DNA of 64,000 nucleotides from Eimeria necatrix (lineage: Eukaryota > Apicomplexa > Conoidasida > Eucoccidiorida > Eimeriidae). The position numbers and the translations under genes are program-made. The stretch spans positions 44,762 to 108,761 of the forward strand of contig NW_013651780.1 of the NCBI RefSeq assembly GCF_000499385.1, in the 5' to 3' direction. Positions 33,774 through 46,860 of the stretch are shown piece after piece. The notes below the pieces were generated by a model. It ran no database searches and had not been told where the DNA came from. It saw nothing but the letters and a program-made list of their open reading frames with translations. The stretch's first letter is position 1. Every line of letters begins with the position of its first letter.

Positions 33774-34043
33774 GCTTGTGCTTGACGGTGGGTTAGCCCG
33801 AACACCGTCTTTCTCCTTTTTTGCCTTCTCCGAAAATCTATTTTGGCTGCAGCAGACAAGTTCCAGGGTGCAGGCGAGGGCCTCCTGCTGCTGCTGCTGC
33901 TGGCGGCGTGCTGCTGCTGACGTTTGCTGCTGCTTGTGCTGCTGCTGCTGCGGCTGCTGCTGCTGCACTACACAGGCAGCGAATCTTGCGAGGGGAGCGG
34001 CTTTCGAGCTTCCCCACGGCGGCGCCGCACCCAAGATTGCCCC

Positions 34044-34078
<35 letters not shown>

Positions 34079-34317
34079 TGCAGCAGCAGAATCAGCAGCA
34101 GCAGCAGCAGCAAAAACGGCACAGCTGCAGCTCGAACGCCGTCAATGCAAGGCGGCAGCTGCTGCAGCGACTGCTGCATCACCTTCTCAGTTTGTTGAGA
34201 GGCGCAACAGCAGCGACTGCAGCAGCAGCAGCAGCAGCAGCAGCTGCAGCAGCAGCAGTACGTGCGCAACTTCGTTTGAAGCTTTAGCTGCTACCCAAAG
34301 TTTGCAAGCGAGACTGG
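32284..34317. other. Repeat-rich interval after COG3
   Basis: 32325-32360 is AAAT repeat. 32428-32476 is CAG. 32580-33005 is AGCT/TAGCTGTGGC repeat. 33005-33030, 33170-33215, 33325-33400, 33545-33585 and 33728-33772 are CTG/CAG runs. From about 33780 a frame with coiled-coil character (AQLQLERRQC near 34120) may be the 5' part of the next gene, but I cannot place its start. Confidence 0.5.
32585..33003. repeat. TAGCTGTGGC decamer array with AGCT ends
   Basis: Repeats of GCTAGCTGTG form a sub-family of the AGCT class, seen again at 56490-57490. Confidence 0.92.
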
Positions 34318-34339
34318 TTGCTGGCAGCAACCACCAAGC

Positions 34340-34376
<37 letters not shown>

Positions 34377-34452
34377 AATGAGGCGTGCTTCCCACCGGGG
34401 GTCCCCCCACAGCCACCGACAGGGGCCGCGCATTTGGGGTGTCTGCCCACCT

Positions 34453-34490
<38 letters not shown>

Positions 34491-34957
34491 TGCAGCAGCA
34501 GGGAGTCGGGCTGGCCTGAAGTGTGCCTTGCTGCAGGCTGCAGCTGTTGCTGCGCGCGTGGTTTGCCTCCCGCTGCTGCTGCTGCACGTGCTGCTGTCGC
34601 TGCTGCTGCTGCTGCGGGCAGCAGCAGCAACTTGCTGCTTGTGCCTTACCCTAAAGCTGTGCCCCCGCAGAGAGGACTATCGCCTGCGGTGTGATTTGCT
34701 GCTGCGGGGGGCCCTCTGTGCTGCTGGGGGTGCAGCAGAAGCAGCAGCAGCAGCAGCAGCAGCAGCAGGTGCGGGGCACGCGCCTGCAGCAGCACCCAAA
34801 GCGACGCTGGCTGCGCTGCTGCTGCACCACAGCAGCAGCAGCTCTGCGCTTCCAAGCAGCAGCAGCAACTCTGCTGCTGCTTCGAAAGATTGTTTGAGTT
34901 TGCTGAGCCGCCTTGTGGAGTCGTTGCTGCGCTGCTGCAGCTTCCCCTGCAAAAGCT

Positions 34958-35001
<44 letters not shown>

Positions 35002-35292
35002 TTCGTCCCCTCCTGGTTCTGTTTGCGTTGTTTTGCTTGTGCTGGGTGCCCTGCAGCTGCCAGCAGCAGCAGCAGCAGCGGCAGCAGCGAATTATGTGAG
35101 GAGGCCCTGAGTGTGCCTGCTGCTGCAGCAGCAGCAGCAGCAGCAGCAGCGCCGCGCAGCTGCTGCTGCTTCCCTCCTGCTGTGGCTTTGGCTGCGCTGC
35201 TGTCTGTTGACTCAGAGGCCTTTACTGCATGCGCATGCAGTGCTGCAGTTTGTGGGTCTTTGGGCTGGAGCCGGCTGGGGGGCTGTGGAGCC

Positions 35293-35330
<38 letters not shown>

Positions 35331-35507
35331 GCCCAGCAGCAGCTGCTGCTCGCTGCCGCTGCGCAGCAGCGAAGGGCTGCAGGCCGGGGAGCTGCTGCTG
35401 CTGCGGTGGCTCTCGCTGAGGGCCCTCAGTGTCTCCTTCTTTGAATATCGTCTCCTGAGTGCAGCAGCAGCAAGCTGGCGGGCCCAGTGCCGCGCAGCAG
35501 TTGGCGC

Positions 35508-35549
<42 letters not shown>

Positions 35550-35863
35550 GTGCGGCGCAGCAGCAGCGACCCCCAGGAGAAGCAGAAGCAGCAGCACGAC
35601 AGCCTATTCTGCTGCTGGGCGTCGCTGGGGCTCTGCGGCGCTGAAGAGCGTGGCGTCAGCAGCAGCAGCAGCGCACGCCTGCGTCCACAGCAGCAGCAGC
35701 AGCAGCAGCAGCAGCAAACCGCTCGGCTGCTGCTGCTGCCTCTGCAGCGCCAACTTGGCCCTCGATTTGCTGCCGCCCCCCGCGGAGGCCCTCGTGGGCT
35801 TCGGGCCTTCGGAAGGTTATGCTTTCTTTTACTTGGGGGCTTACGAGCGGTGCACTTGCATGC

Positions 35864-35929
<66 letters not shown>

Positions 35930-36042
35930 GCAGCGGCAGCAGCGGCGGCGGCGGCGGCGGCAGCAGGAGAGAGCCCTGGGCGTACAGCAGCAGCAGCAAA
36001 CGCGGGAACTGCGGCTACGGGTCGCGCGGCGGCTCGGCTGCT

Positions 36043-36073
<31 letters not shown>

Positions 36074-36294
36074 ACCCCGCAGCAGCAGGCGCTCTGGTGT
36101 CTGTACAGCTGAGGCAGGCGCTGCTGCCGCTGCAGCTGCACCAGCCCCACTGCATCTTGGGCTTCAGCTCGCGCTGCGCTGCTGCTGCTGCTTCTGCTGC
36201 TGAAATTGATGCTGCTTATTTGCGGCTGCTGCTGCTGCTCGTGGGCGGGGCTTCCCGGGACAGCAGCAGCTCGCCAGCGGACTGGCTGCAGCAA

Positions 36295-36328
<34 letters not shown>

Positions 36329-36738
36329 CGGACTGGATGGCCTTGTTTGTCTTTGAGAAGCTGGAGTCGTATTTTGGGGTCCCTGCTGCAGCAGGCGCTG
36401 CAGCAGGCGCTGCAGCAGCAGCTGGCAGCAGCAGCAGCGGCAGCGGCAGCAAAGCGTCCAGCCGCTGCAGCAGCAACTACGGCGACAGCGAACACAACAC
36501 AGCAGCAACAGCAGCAGCAACAGCAGCAGCAGCAGCAGAGGGACAGACACAGGAAGTGTCTCCGTCTGCTTTGGATGTTTGTCTCCTCATGGGGGTTTTG
36601 TACAGGGCCCGCTGCGCCCTGCTGCAGCAGCAGCAGCAGCAGCAGCAGCAGCCGCAGCCGCAGTTGCTGCTGGAGCCGTTGCCGCTGGAGCAGCTGCAGC
36701 AGCAGCACGACTTCCATGCAATTGCGAACGCACCTTGT

Positions 36739-36769
<31 letters not shown>

Positions 36770-36805
36770 AAGCGAACACTCCACGTGTGTCTCAGCAGCA
36801 GCAAC

Positions 36806-36838
<33 letters not shown>

Positions 36839-36923
36839 TGCTGCTGGATTTGGACGATGGTTTCTTCCCTTCCTATCAGTCTGTAGTTTGTCAAGTGCTT
36901 TGTAAGACGCAGCGCGACGCTCT

Positions 36924-36977
<54 letters not shown>

Positions 36978-37359
36978 GCCTGCTTTGACTGCTGCAGGAG
37001 AGCGGCCAGTGGTTGGCGAGGGCCCCTCAGGAGCATGCCCAGCAGCAGCAGCAGCAGCAGCAGCAGACACAGCAGCAGCAGCTGGCGCCGCTGCAGCAGC
37101 AGCAGCAGCAGAGGAAGAGGAGGGGGCCCCTGCGGGGCCCCCGCTGCTGCTGCCGCTGCTGCAGCCGCGGGCCAGCACTTTGCTGCAGTCCTTGCATGCG
37201 TTTGCTGCTGCTCTTTTGGGGTCTTTGCGGCGAGCTGAGGCGCTGCTGCAGCTCAGCGGGCAGCAGCAGCTGCTGCTGCGGAAGGAGCAGCAGCAGTTCA
37301 TGGCGGAAGCAGCAAGGCGCTTCAAGCCCTGGGCCCTCAAGTTCGGCGGAGACACTTAG
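34318..37359 (+). CDS. Ala/Ser/Gln-rich protein of unknown function (exon block)
   Basis: Family not recognised. A frame of about 1010 codons in which AGC, GCA and CAG runs separate islands of ordinary sequence: ANLALDLLPPPAEALVGFG, SEGYAFFYLGAYERCTC, TDWMALFVFEKLESYFGVP, ALDVCLLMGVLYRARCALLQ, DLDDGFFPSYQSVVCQVL and FMAEAARRFKPWALKFGGD. These islands have normal codon diversity, unlike the shadow frames. The stop may not be real: ...GACACTTA is followed at once by GTAAGC, a good donor, so the frame could splice onward to 37652 (LRSWQRPTAAC) and the block may be the 5' part of one giant gene. The 5' end is unresolved, and sequence from 33780 may contribute. Confidence 0.6.
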
Positions 37360-37363
37360 TAAG

Positions 37364-37404
<41 letters not shown>

Positions 37405-37631
37405 CTGTTGCAGCAGCAGCAGCAGCTGCTGCTGCTGCTGGTCCTGTTGCAGCAGCAGCTGCTGCTGTTTCGCCGCTTCCGCCGCGGCGGCGGCTGCTGC
37501 TCTGCTGCCTGGCGCTGTTTGGTTCTCCTTGCTTCTGCTTTGCTGCTGCTGCTGCTGCTGCTGCTGCTTCCTGCTGCTGTTGCATTTGCTGCTGCTGGTT
37601 TGCTGCTGCGTCTCACTGAGAGTCCCCGTTA

Positions 37632-37702
37632 GTGTCTGTCTCCTCTTTTGTGGGGAGTCTCCGTAGCTGGCAGCGGCCTACGGCGGCGTGCGTGTCTCTG
37701 TG

Positions 37703-37738
<36 letters not shown>

Positions 37739-39584
37739 AGCAGCTGCTGCTGCTGCTGCTGCTGCTGGCGCGCTGCTGCTGCGAGATCTCCAGGCCCCGC
37801 GAGCGAGCCGCCGCCGCCGCTGCTGCCGCTGCTGCTGCTGCTGCTGCTGCTGCAGGACGACCTGGGGGAGGGCAGCAACTTGTACCACTTTGCTGCCTTC
37901 AGCGGCAGCGAGCCGCTGCTGCTGCTGCTGCGGCACGAACTGGGGGGCGAAGTGTGGGGCCCCTTAATGCTGTCTCGGAATGGCTGCGGCTGCACTCCAG
38001 CAGAAGTGGCTTTGAGGACTCACAGGCGCGAGCGCAGCTTCACTGCTGCAGTGCTTGCTGCTGACGCTGCAGCCAAACGGGTGCTGCTGCTGCTGCTGCT
38101 GCGCTGCTGCTGCTGCTGCTGCTGCGCTGCTGATGCGGGGCTGCTGATGCAGGGCTGATGATTCAGCGCTGCTGCAGTTGCAGCGCTGCAGTTGCAGGGA
38201 TGCTGCTGCTGCAGGGATGCTGCTGCTTCTGCAGTGCTGCTGCTGCTGCAGGATGCTGCTGCTGCAGTGCTGCTGCTGCTGCTGAGCTGCGGGTCTGTTT
38301 CTGTGCTGCTGCTTCCCCTCAGCTGCTGCAGTACTGCGCCTACACCTCGCGGCGCTCCGTGAACTTGGTGCTGCTGCTGAAGCTGCTGCTGCTGGCAGCA
38401 GCTGCTGCAGCAGCTCCGCTTTTGCTGCTGCGGCTTGCTGCTTGCCCCCTGCTGCTGGCCGCTCAGGACGTGCCCCCGTGGCTGCTGCGCGCTGTCGCCT
38501 TTGCTGCTGCAGCAGCAGCAGAAGTAGCAGCAAAGCAGGTGCGGTTGCTGCAGCAAAGCTGCTGCTGGTTTTTTTTCCCTTTTGCTGCGTCGCTTCGCAC
38601 GTGCTGCTGCTGCACCTGCTGCTGCTGCACCTGCTGCTGCTGCACCTGCTGCTGCTGCACCTGCTGCTGCTGCTGCTGCTGCTGCTGCAGAGCGGAGACA
38701 GCGAGGGCTGGTTTGCTGTCAAGGTCAGCTCCGTCTGCGGCTGCTGTTTGTTCTTTCCTTCTTTTCTCAAGGCGCTGCTGCTGCCGCCCTTTTCCTTGTA
38801 AGTCCAGCAGCAGCACTAGCAGCAGCAAATTGTTTCTCATCTGGTGCTGCAGTGTTTGCTTTTGTGTTTGCTGCTGCTGCTGCCAAGTGGAGTTTGCTGC
38901 AGTGTGCTGCTGCATTTGAGTCCCGAATCTGCTGCTGCTGCTGCCTGCTGCTGCTGTCTGCTGCAGCTGCGGCGCTGCCCGCGACTTGCTGCGGCTCTTC
39001 TTGCTGGGGCTCTTCATTTCCTGGGTCTCCAGCTGCAGCAAACTGCTGGCAGCAGCAGCAGCAGCGCCTGAGGTGGGGAAGTCGAGTAATTGCTGCTGCT
39101 GCTGTTGCTGCTGCTTCTTGTGTTTTCCTGCTGCTGCTTGTATTTTGCTGCTGCTGCACTGCTGCGGCTGCCGCTGCTGCTGCTGCTTCTATTTTGCTGC
39201 TGCTGCACTGCTGCTGCTGCGGCTGCTGCTGCTGCACTGCTGCGGCTGCTGCTGCTGCACTGCTGCTGCTGCGGCTGCTGCTGCTGCTGCTGCTGCATCT
39301 TTGTGTGCGTTAATTGGTTTTTCTCTGTTTGCTGCTTCGAATGGAATTAAAAAGAAAAACAAATAAAGACTTCGGCATTAGTTGGGGTGTATGTACAGGT
39401 CTTGCGGCTGCTGGCGCGCCACTGCTGCTGCTGCTTCTCTTTTTGTCTTTCTCATTTTTTCTTTTATTTCAAGAACTGGCTGGCAGCAGCTTCGCAGCAG
39501 CTGCAGCAGCTGCTGCAGCTGCTGCTGCAGCAGCTGCTGCAGCGATCCTTTCCAGGTAAAGAGACACTGCAGCTGCAGCAGCCC

Positions 39585-39624
<40 letters not shown>

Positions 39625-39960
39625 CTCGAAGCCGCTTACGTCTTCTGTTTCCTTTTATCTGCTGCTGGCGCGCAGAAGTGTTTTTATTTAATTATTTTTT
39701 TATTTTTTTGCTGCCTCTTTTTATTTATTTATTTTTTTATTTTATTTATTTTTGATTTCCCTCAGAGGCCTCTCGCGCGTCTCTTGAGGAAAAGAAAACA
39801 GCGAAGACTCGTGCGGCGTCTGCTGCTGCTGCTGCTGCTGCTGCTGCGGGTCGGCAGCAGCAGCAGCAGCAACAGCAGCAGCGGCAGCAGCGGCAGCAGC
39901 AGGAAAGAGAAGGAAGAGCAAAGCCTCTTCTTCGCCCTTTCCAGTTCGGTGAGGCTCAGC
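37632..39960 (+). CDS. Exon cluster: ankyrin-like and hydrophobic segments, unknown protein
   Basis: Several short open stretches sit between CTG-rich introns. At 37856-38075 GSNLYHFAAFSGSEPLLLLL and NGCGCTPAEVALRTHRR resemble one ankyrin repeat. At 38321-38538, before a GTGCGG donor, CAYTSRRSVNLVLLLKLLLL and VPPWLLRAVAFAA look membrane-associated. Small candidate exons follow: SGDSEGWFAVK at about 38692, LRLFLLGLFISWVSSCSKL at about 38990 and NWLAAASQQLQQLLQ at about 39474, then EASRASLEEKKTAK at about 39766. Ankyrin repeats with membrane spans recall DHHC palmitoyltransferases or channels, but no DHHC-Cys-rich domain is visible. The exons may connect the genes on either side into one. Confidence 0.4.
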
Positions 39961-40128
39961 TGGCTCCATTCGGAAATTCAGGGTTTGGGGTTTAGGGTTT
40001 AGGGTTTAGGGTTTAGGGTTTAGGGTTTAGGCCCTCAGCGGGCGCGGGCTCTGGCATTTTGCTCTCTGCTGCCTCTTCCTGCTCAGCTGCTAGCAACCGA
40101 ATTGATTATTTTTATTTATTATTTATTT

Positions 40129-40172
<44 letters not shown>

Positions 40173-40220
40173 TTATTTATTTAATTATTTATTTATTTGT
40201 TTATTTGTTTTGTTTTGCAG

Positions 40221-40385
40221 CTGCTCGCCGCGTGGCCCACAGCGTGGACTTGTGTCTGCTGCTCCGGTTTGCTGCTGTGTCTCTCTTTCTGTCTGCTGCT
40301 GTTGCCTGTCTCCTTTTGCTGCTGTGGCAGCTGTCTCTCTTTTGTCTGTCTCCGCTGTCGCTGCCGCTGCGGCTGCTGCCGCTGC

Positions 40386-40429
<44 letters not shown>

Positions 40430-40760
40430 CTGCAGTACGCCTTCCAGGAGCCGGGCTCGCCGCTGGCGGAGGAGGCGGCGGCGGCGCTGGCGAGGCCCTC
40501 CCCGCAGCAGCAGCAGCAGCAGCTGCAGCAGCAGCAGCTGCTGCTGCAGCAGCAGCTGCTGCTGGAAGAACCCGCGCTGCGCTCCTATCAAGAATATGCG
40601 CAGCTTTCTGTTGCTGCTTGCGACATCAAAGGCCTAGACCCTGGGCTGCAGCGGCGGCGGCTGCTGTCAGTGCCGCAGGAGGTTTTGTTTCGTGCTGCAG
40701 TGGCGGAGCAGCTTGCTGCTGCTGCTGCTGCTGCTGCTGTTGGCCCCCCCGACCTCGCCC

Positions 40761-40803
<43 letters not shown>

Positions 40804-40896
40804 GCTCATGGCCTTCATCAATCGCATGGCGCTGGGCCACACTTGCCCTCTCTGGATAGAAGACCAAATCAAGGAGGCCTCGCGCCAGCAAGAGAG

Positions 40897-40941
<45 letters not shown>

Positions 40942-41044
40942 CCTGATTACATCTATTCTGGAGCTCAACTTTGGGCCTCGTGCAGCAGCGCTCCTTGAGG
41001 AGCCGCAAATTCCTGACCTCTTGGCGTCCTACCGGAAGCAGCAA

Positions 41045-41096
<52 letters not shown>

Positions 41097-41206
41097 ACAG
41101 CAGCAGCAGCAACAGCATGGCCGAGGCAACTTCGGATTTTGCCGTGGGTGCTGGGGCTCGCGGCGAGGCGCAGGGCACGCTGAACGTTAACGGCAGCAGC
41201 AGCACA

Positions 41207-41258
<52 letters not shown>

Positions 41259-41526
41259 CGTCTGCGTGGCCGGAAGAGGCGCAGCAGCTGCTGCTGGAGA
41301 CGACGGAGCTGGAAGCTGCTGTGCTGCAGCAGCTAAAGAATTTGTTTTTGCTGTTTGGCGGCGCCTTTGAGCCTCTTTTTCCCCAAAGTGACCCCACAGA
41401 CATTTTCCAAGTTGCTGCTGCTGCTGCTGCCAGCCCGCAGCAGCAGCAGCAGCAGCAGCGGCAGGCCGCGGCGCAGCACCAGCTGCTCGCCGACATGGCG
41501 CAGGGCCACCAGCACCACCACCTGCA

Positions 41527-41577
<51 letters not shown>

Positions 41578-41672
41578 AAGCAGCTGCGGCGGAGACACAG
41601 GGGGCCTTTCAGTTCGCTCGCTGGCTAGGGGACTCAAAGCCATAGACGATTTGGTTCGGCAATGGGTGCGTG

Positions 41673-41738
<66 letters not shown>

Positions 41739-42113
41739 GGATGGTCTTGGTGTTGTTGCTGGCCTTGCTACTGCTGTTGCTGCTGCTGCTGCCTGCCCAG
41801 TTGCTGCTGCTGCTCGCCTGCTTGCCGCTGCTAGCTGGGCTAACTGTTGAAGGCTGCTGCTGTTGCTGCTGCTGTGCGAGGAGCAGCAGCAGCTTACTGT
41901 TTGCTTCCTGCTGCTGCTGTTGCTGCTGCAGCTCTCGCTGCCTTCGTCGGACACGTCAGCTGTGTACTCCGCAGTGCAGCAGCAGCTGCTGCAGCTGCTG
42001 ACGCAGCAGCCTTCTGACCTTGCTGCTGCTGCAGCAGCGGGCTCTGTGCCTCACTGCAGCAGCAGCAGCAGCGCTGACGCTGAGCGCGAAGGCGAGCTGG
42101 AGGACGATCTGCT

Positions 42114-42146
<33 letters not shown>

Positions 42147-42243
42147 GGGCTACATGCAGCGCATGAGCCCGGCTTTGTGTCTGAGCTGCGCTGCATTTGA
42201 AGACACGAGCGGGTCTTGTGCTGCAGACGGCGAGTTGGGCCCC

Positions 42244-42290
<47 letters not shown>

Positions 42291-42427
42291 GCCTCACGAC
42301 TTTCCGCACATGATAAGAGCCGCCACAGAGACACAAAGAATTCGAAGAAAAAATATTGCGGAGTGTCTCCGAAGAGTGGAGGCCTACAGGGTTTTCCAGT
42401 CTCTGGAGCGCAGCCAGCAGCAGCCAC

Positions 42428-42467
<40 letters not shown>

Positions 42468-42615
42468 GGCCGCGGGGCGTTCTGCGAGGGGCAGCGAGGG
42501 AGGTGCAGCAGCAGCAGCAGCAGCAGCAGCTCAAGCTGCTGCTGCTGCTGCAGATGACGCCGTGACTCTGGAGACTGTGAACAGCTGCAACCTCATGCAC
42601 CTGGTGGCTCCCGTG

Positions 42616-42654
<39 letters not shown>

Positions 42655-42716
42655 CGCCCCGCGTCTGCGGAGGAGCTGCGGGCGGCGCGAATGGTGATCC
42701 AGCCGCGTCCAATCAT

Positions 42717-42787
<71 letters not shown>

Positions 42788-42991
42788 GGGACGCCGTGGG
42801 CGCGGTGGAGGGCCTCTGCGGCTTCACTTCGCAGTCTCTTCACCAAAGAGATCTTTTAGTCCCTTCTCACAGAAGAAGACCAGCAGCACTTTGTGCTTCT
42901 TGTTTGAAGCAGCTGCTGCTGCTGCAGCAGGCCCGCGCGGACCTCTTTTGCTACCACCACTGGCTGCTGCACGCCGCCCGCCAGCAGCAGC

Positions 42992-43033
<42 letters not shown>

Positions 43034-43136
43034 GCGGCGGCGGCATTGCGCTGGACAGCTACGCGGGGCAGTCGCTGCTCGCCAGGAAGAAGCATTTGCT
43101 GCTGAGGCTGCGAGAGCTGCTCGCCCTTATTCCCAT

Positions 43137-43180
<44 letters not shown>

Positions 43181-43689
43181 GAGAGGTCGTCAGGGTCGAC
43201 AGGTGGGGCGGCTCGCGCGGCTCGGGAGATCTGCAGCAGACAGAGGCTGGAGCAGCAGCTGCTCAGGAGCAGCAGCAGCAGCAGCAAAAGCAGCAGCAGC
43301 AGCAGCAGCAACAGAGCCTGTCTGCAGCGGGAGGGGCTTCTGCTGCTCTCGCTGCGCTGGCCTGGCTGCTGCAGTGGCATGTCTTAGCTGCTGCTGCTGC
43401 TGCAGTGCTGCTGCTGATGATAGTCTTCTGGGCGAGCTATCAGTGCTGGATGGAGCGGTCTGCTGCTTTAAACATGCAGCAGCTGCAGCAGGAAGAGGCA
43501 GCAGCAGCAGCAAGGGAAACAGCTGCTGCTGCTGCAGCAAAGGCCTCGCAAAGAGCTGCTGCTGCTGCTGCTAATGCGCTGCACGACCACTGCCGCGCAC
43601 CCCAAGGCAGCAGCAGCAGCACCAAGCAGCAGCACAAGCATTCTAAGCCCGCCCAGCAGCAGGCCAAGAAGCAGCAGCAACTCTACAAG

Positions 43690-43730
<41 letters not shown>

Positions 43731-44391
43731 GAAGCAGCAGCCACCTGCTGCCAGCGACGCGCTGAATGCACGTAAGAGTGCTGGGGCAGCAGCAGCGGCG
43801 CAAAACGCAGAGGACGCAGCTGCTGCTGCTGCTGCACCTGCTGCGGCACCTGCTGCTGCACCTGCTGCTGCACCTGCTGCTGCTGCTGCTGTGGTGGAAA
43901 CAGCAGCAGCTCCTGCTGCTGCTGCTGCTGCTGAAACCCTTGCTGCTTCTGCTGCAGCCACCACCTGTTCTACAACAGCATCAGCCTCACCAGGGGCAGA
44001 AGAAACAGCAGATAAAAGTGGAAAAAGTGCTGCTGCTGCTCGTGCTGCAGCAGCACGCCTGAAGCAGCAGCAGGAGCAGCAGCGGGGCACGAACAGCGCA
44101 GCAGCAAGTAGCCCCGTTGCAGCATCAAAGAGGGAAGCAGCTGCAGCAGCAGAAGCAGCAGCAGCAGCGAGCGCTGCTGCTGCAGAACAGCAGACAGAAG
44201 CGACAGCAGCAAATGCTAAGGGACGGAGACACAAGCAGCAAAAGCAGCAGCAGCAACAGCAGCTGCAGCGGCCGCAACCAGAACAGCAGCAGCAGCAGCA
44301 GCAGCTTAATGGAGGACTGAAGGGAGATGGACCAGTAGCAGCTGCTGCTGCAGGGAAGATGGCCAGCGGCAGCACAACAGACCACCAGCAA

Positions 44392-44429
<38 letters not shown>

Positions 44430-44747
44430 GCAGCAGCGTCAGCAGCAGCACCGCGTTGCTGCAGATGCAAGCCCCGCAGCTGCTGCTGCAGCAAGAGGGA
44501 AGGGCGACTCGCCTAAAGCAGCGGCTGACGCACCTTCCCCAAATGCAGCAGCAGCAGCAGCAGCATCTGCTGCTGCTGTTGCTGCTGCTGCTGCGCCTTC
44601 TCCAGCTGCACGAGACAAGGCAGCCAAGCCGTCTGCAGCGCCGAAGAAAGGAGCAGCAGCAGCAGCTGCTGCTGCTGTGGCTGCTGCTGCTGCAGAGCCT
44701 GGCAGCGGCAGCGCTGCTGCTGAGGGGCCCTCACCCGGCAGCAGCTC

Positions 44748-44789
<42 letters not shown>

Positions 44790-45295
44790 TCCAGGGCGGC
44801 AGCGGGAAGAGCTGCTGCTGCTGCAGCGCATGCTGAGCCACCTGGAGCAGCAGCACATAGCCTATTCGCTGCAGCGGGGGGAGCTGCCAGACACGGCGCT
44901 GGGGTGTCTCGACAGCAGCAGCAGCAGCAGCAGCAGCAGCTTGCTGCAGCGGTTCGGCTGGAAGCACATTAAAGGGGGAGCAGGAAGACAGGGTTTTATT
45001 CGCCTCACGAAGAAGGTAGCTGCTGAGTACTTGGCAGCAGCAGCAGCATCTGCTGCTGCTGCTGCTGCTGCTTCCCCTGCGCGGCCAGACGCGCATGCAG
45101 CAGCAGCAGCCGCTGCTCTCCTGCCCGGCAGGCAGCAGCAGCAGCAGCAGCGGAATGTCCGGTCGGATTCTGGGACCAGCACAAGCAGCAGCAGCAACAG
45201 CAGCAACAGCAGCAGCAGCAGCAAGGCAGCTCTCCGGGCTAAGGAATCCTCTCCTCGCAATGCTGCTTCTGTAACTATGGGGTCGCGGGTCTTGC

Positions 45296-45349
<54 letters not shown>

Positions 45350-45399
45350 CATTCCATCAGCATTCGCAAACTGTAAGCCGCGGCGGCGTAGGAGGGCGT

Positions 45400-45434
<35 letters not shown>

Positions 45435-45503
45435 CAAGTCTGGTCTCCCTGCAGGGTCAGGGGCACGAAGTGTCGGTGGGCGCTTTGCTGCTGCTGCGCG
45501 GCC

Positions 45504-45539
<36 letters not shown>

Positions 45540-45652
45540 GCCTGCTGCTAGGGCTTGGGGGTCACCAACTGCCCGAGATGAATCCTCGCCGCAAAAGGAG
45601 TGGATTGAAGTGCTGTTTGCTGCCCGCGGCAGCTCGGATGCTGCTGCAGCAG

Positions 45653-45708
<56 letters not shown>

Positions 45709-45836
45709 GGCGGCGTCTCGCATCTGCAGCGCGAACCACCAGCAGCTGTGCTGCGCGTGGGCGAGCCCGCTGACAGCAGCCGCAGCAGAAGTGTTGCTGC
45801 TGAGAGGTCTGCAGCAGCAGCAGCAGCCGCAGGAGA

Positions 45837-45868
<32 letters not shown>

Positions 45869-45951
45869 CAGCTGCGGCTGCTGCTCCGCAGCAACAGCAA
45901 ACACAGGAGCTCTCTCCGTGTGAAGCAGCAGCAACAGCAGCAACAGCAGCA

Positions 45952-45982
<31 letters not shown>

Positions 45983-46239
45983 ACAGAGACAGTGGGGACC
46001 GCATGCGTCCGGCGCAGCAGCTGCTAGCTGCTGCGCTGCTGGCAGACTTCAGCAGCACAGGAAGTGGGGGGTGGCTGCCGTTTGCTGTTTCCCGTGGCTC
46101 CCCGCAGCAGCAGCAGCAGCAGCAGCAGCGGCGGAGGCAGCAGCAGCAGCAGCAGCAAAGAGACGACTCTTTGTTCCTCTGCGGCATCCCTTCTCCCAGA
46201 GATGCAGAAGGGGCTTGTGCGTATATCCCAAAGGGAAAC

Positions 46240-46280
<41 letters not shown>

Positions 46281-46379
46281 AACGACAGCAGCAGCAACTT
46301 GCGCAGTGGACCCTGTGCTGCTGGGAGGGGCAGCGGGGCAGCAGCCCCTGGCTCCCTGGCTTTTGGACGGTGCTTTGCT

Positions 46380-46420
<41 letters not shown>

Positions 46421-46701
46421 TGCCTTCTGTCCCCTGCGGGAGGGGAACTGCTGCAGCGCCTTTTGCTGCTGGAACAGGTATGTGGCCTTTGGGCGAGGAT
46501 GTAGATAACAGTGGGACAGCAGCAGCAGCAGCAGCAGCAGCAGCTGCTGCTGCTGCGGGCTTCCTGCCGCCGGGTTTCGGGAGCAGCAACAGCAGCAGCA
46601 GCCCAGGAGCAGCAGCAGCAGCAGCAGATCGCCTGGTGGAGCTGCTGCCGCTGCCGCCTCCAGGGCTGTGCCGACCGATAGGAAACCAGGCAGCAGCAGC
46701 C

Positions 46702-46744
<43 letters not shown>

Positions 46745-46860
46745 ACAGCAGCAGCAGGGGCAGCACAGCGCACCCCCTGCGGTCCCTGTGGGGCCCCAAC
46801 GACTTGCCGCCGATGCGCTTCTGTGTGGGGGCCTCAGACGAAGAAGAAGACACAGCATAG
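40221..46860 (+). CDS. Very large low-complexity membrane protein of unknown function
   Basis: Family not recognised. Two exon blocks: from an acceptor at 40220 to 41665 (donor GTGCGT), and 41932-46860. The joint is phase 0 (...DDLVRQW then LSLPSSDTSAVYS...) and the total is over 2100 codons. The intron is mostly sense CTG. Ordinary islands include MAFINRMALGHTCPLWIEDQ, DLITSILELNFGPRAAALLE, LKNLFLLFGGAFEPLFPQSD, HMIRAATETQRIRRKNIAEC, CASCLKQLLLLQQARADLFC and RFGWKHIKGGAGRQGFIRLT. A hydrophobic block at 40245-40390 and one span at 43385-43450 (VLLLMIVFWASYQCW) suggest a membrane protein. The acidic end reads GASDEEEDTA. More than half of the protein is poly-Gln, Ala or Ser. It may continue from the upstream exon clusters. 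Confidence 0.65.

Noticed and set aside
37632..39960. Ankyrin-DHHC palmitoyltransferase
   Set aside because: One ankyrin-like repeat and membrane spans are visible, but no DHHC Cys-rich signature anywhere in the cluster.
42885..42965. Zinc-finger-like CASC plus CYHHW motif
   Set aside because: Spacing of Cys and His does not fit a known finger, and the segment is flanked by homopolymers.
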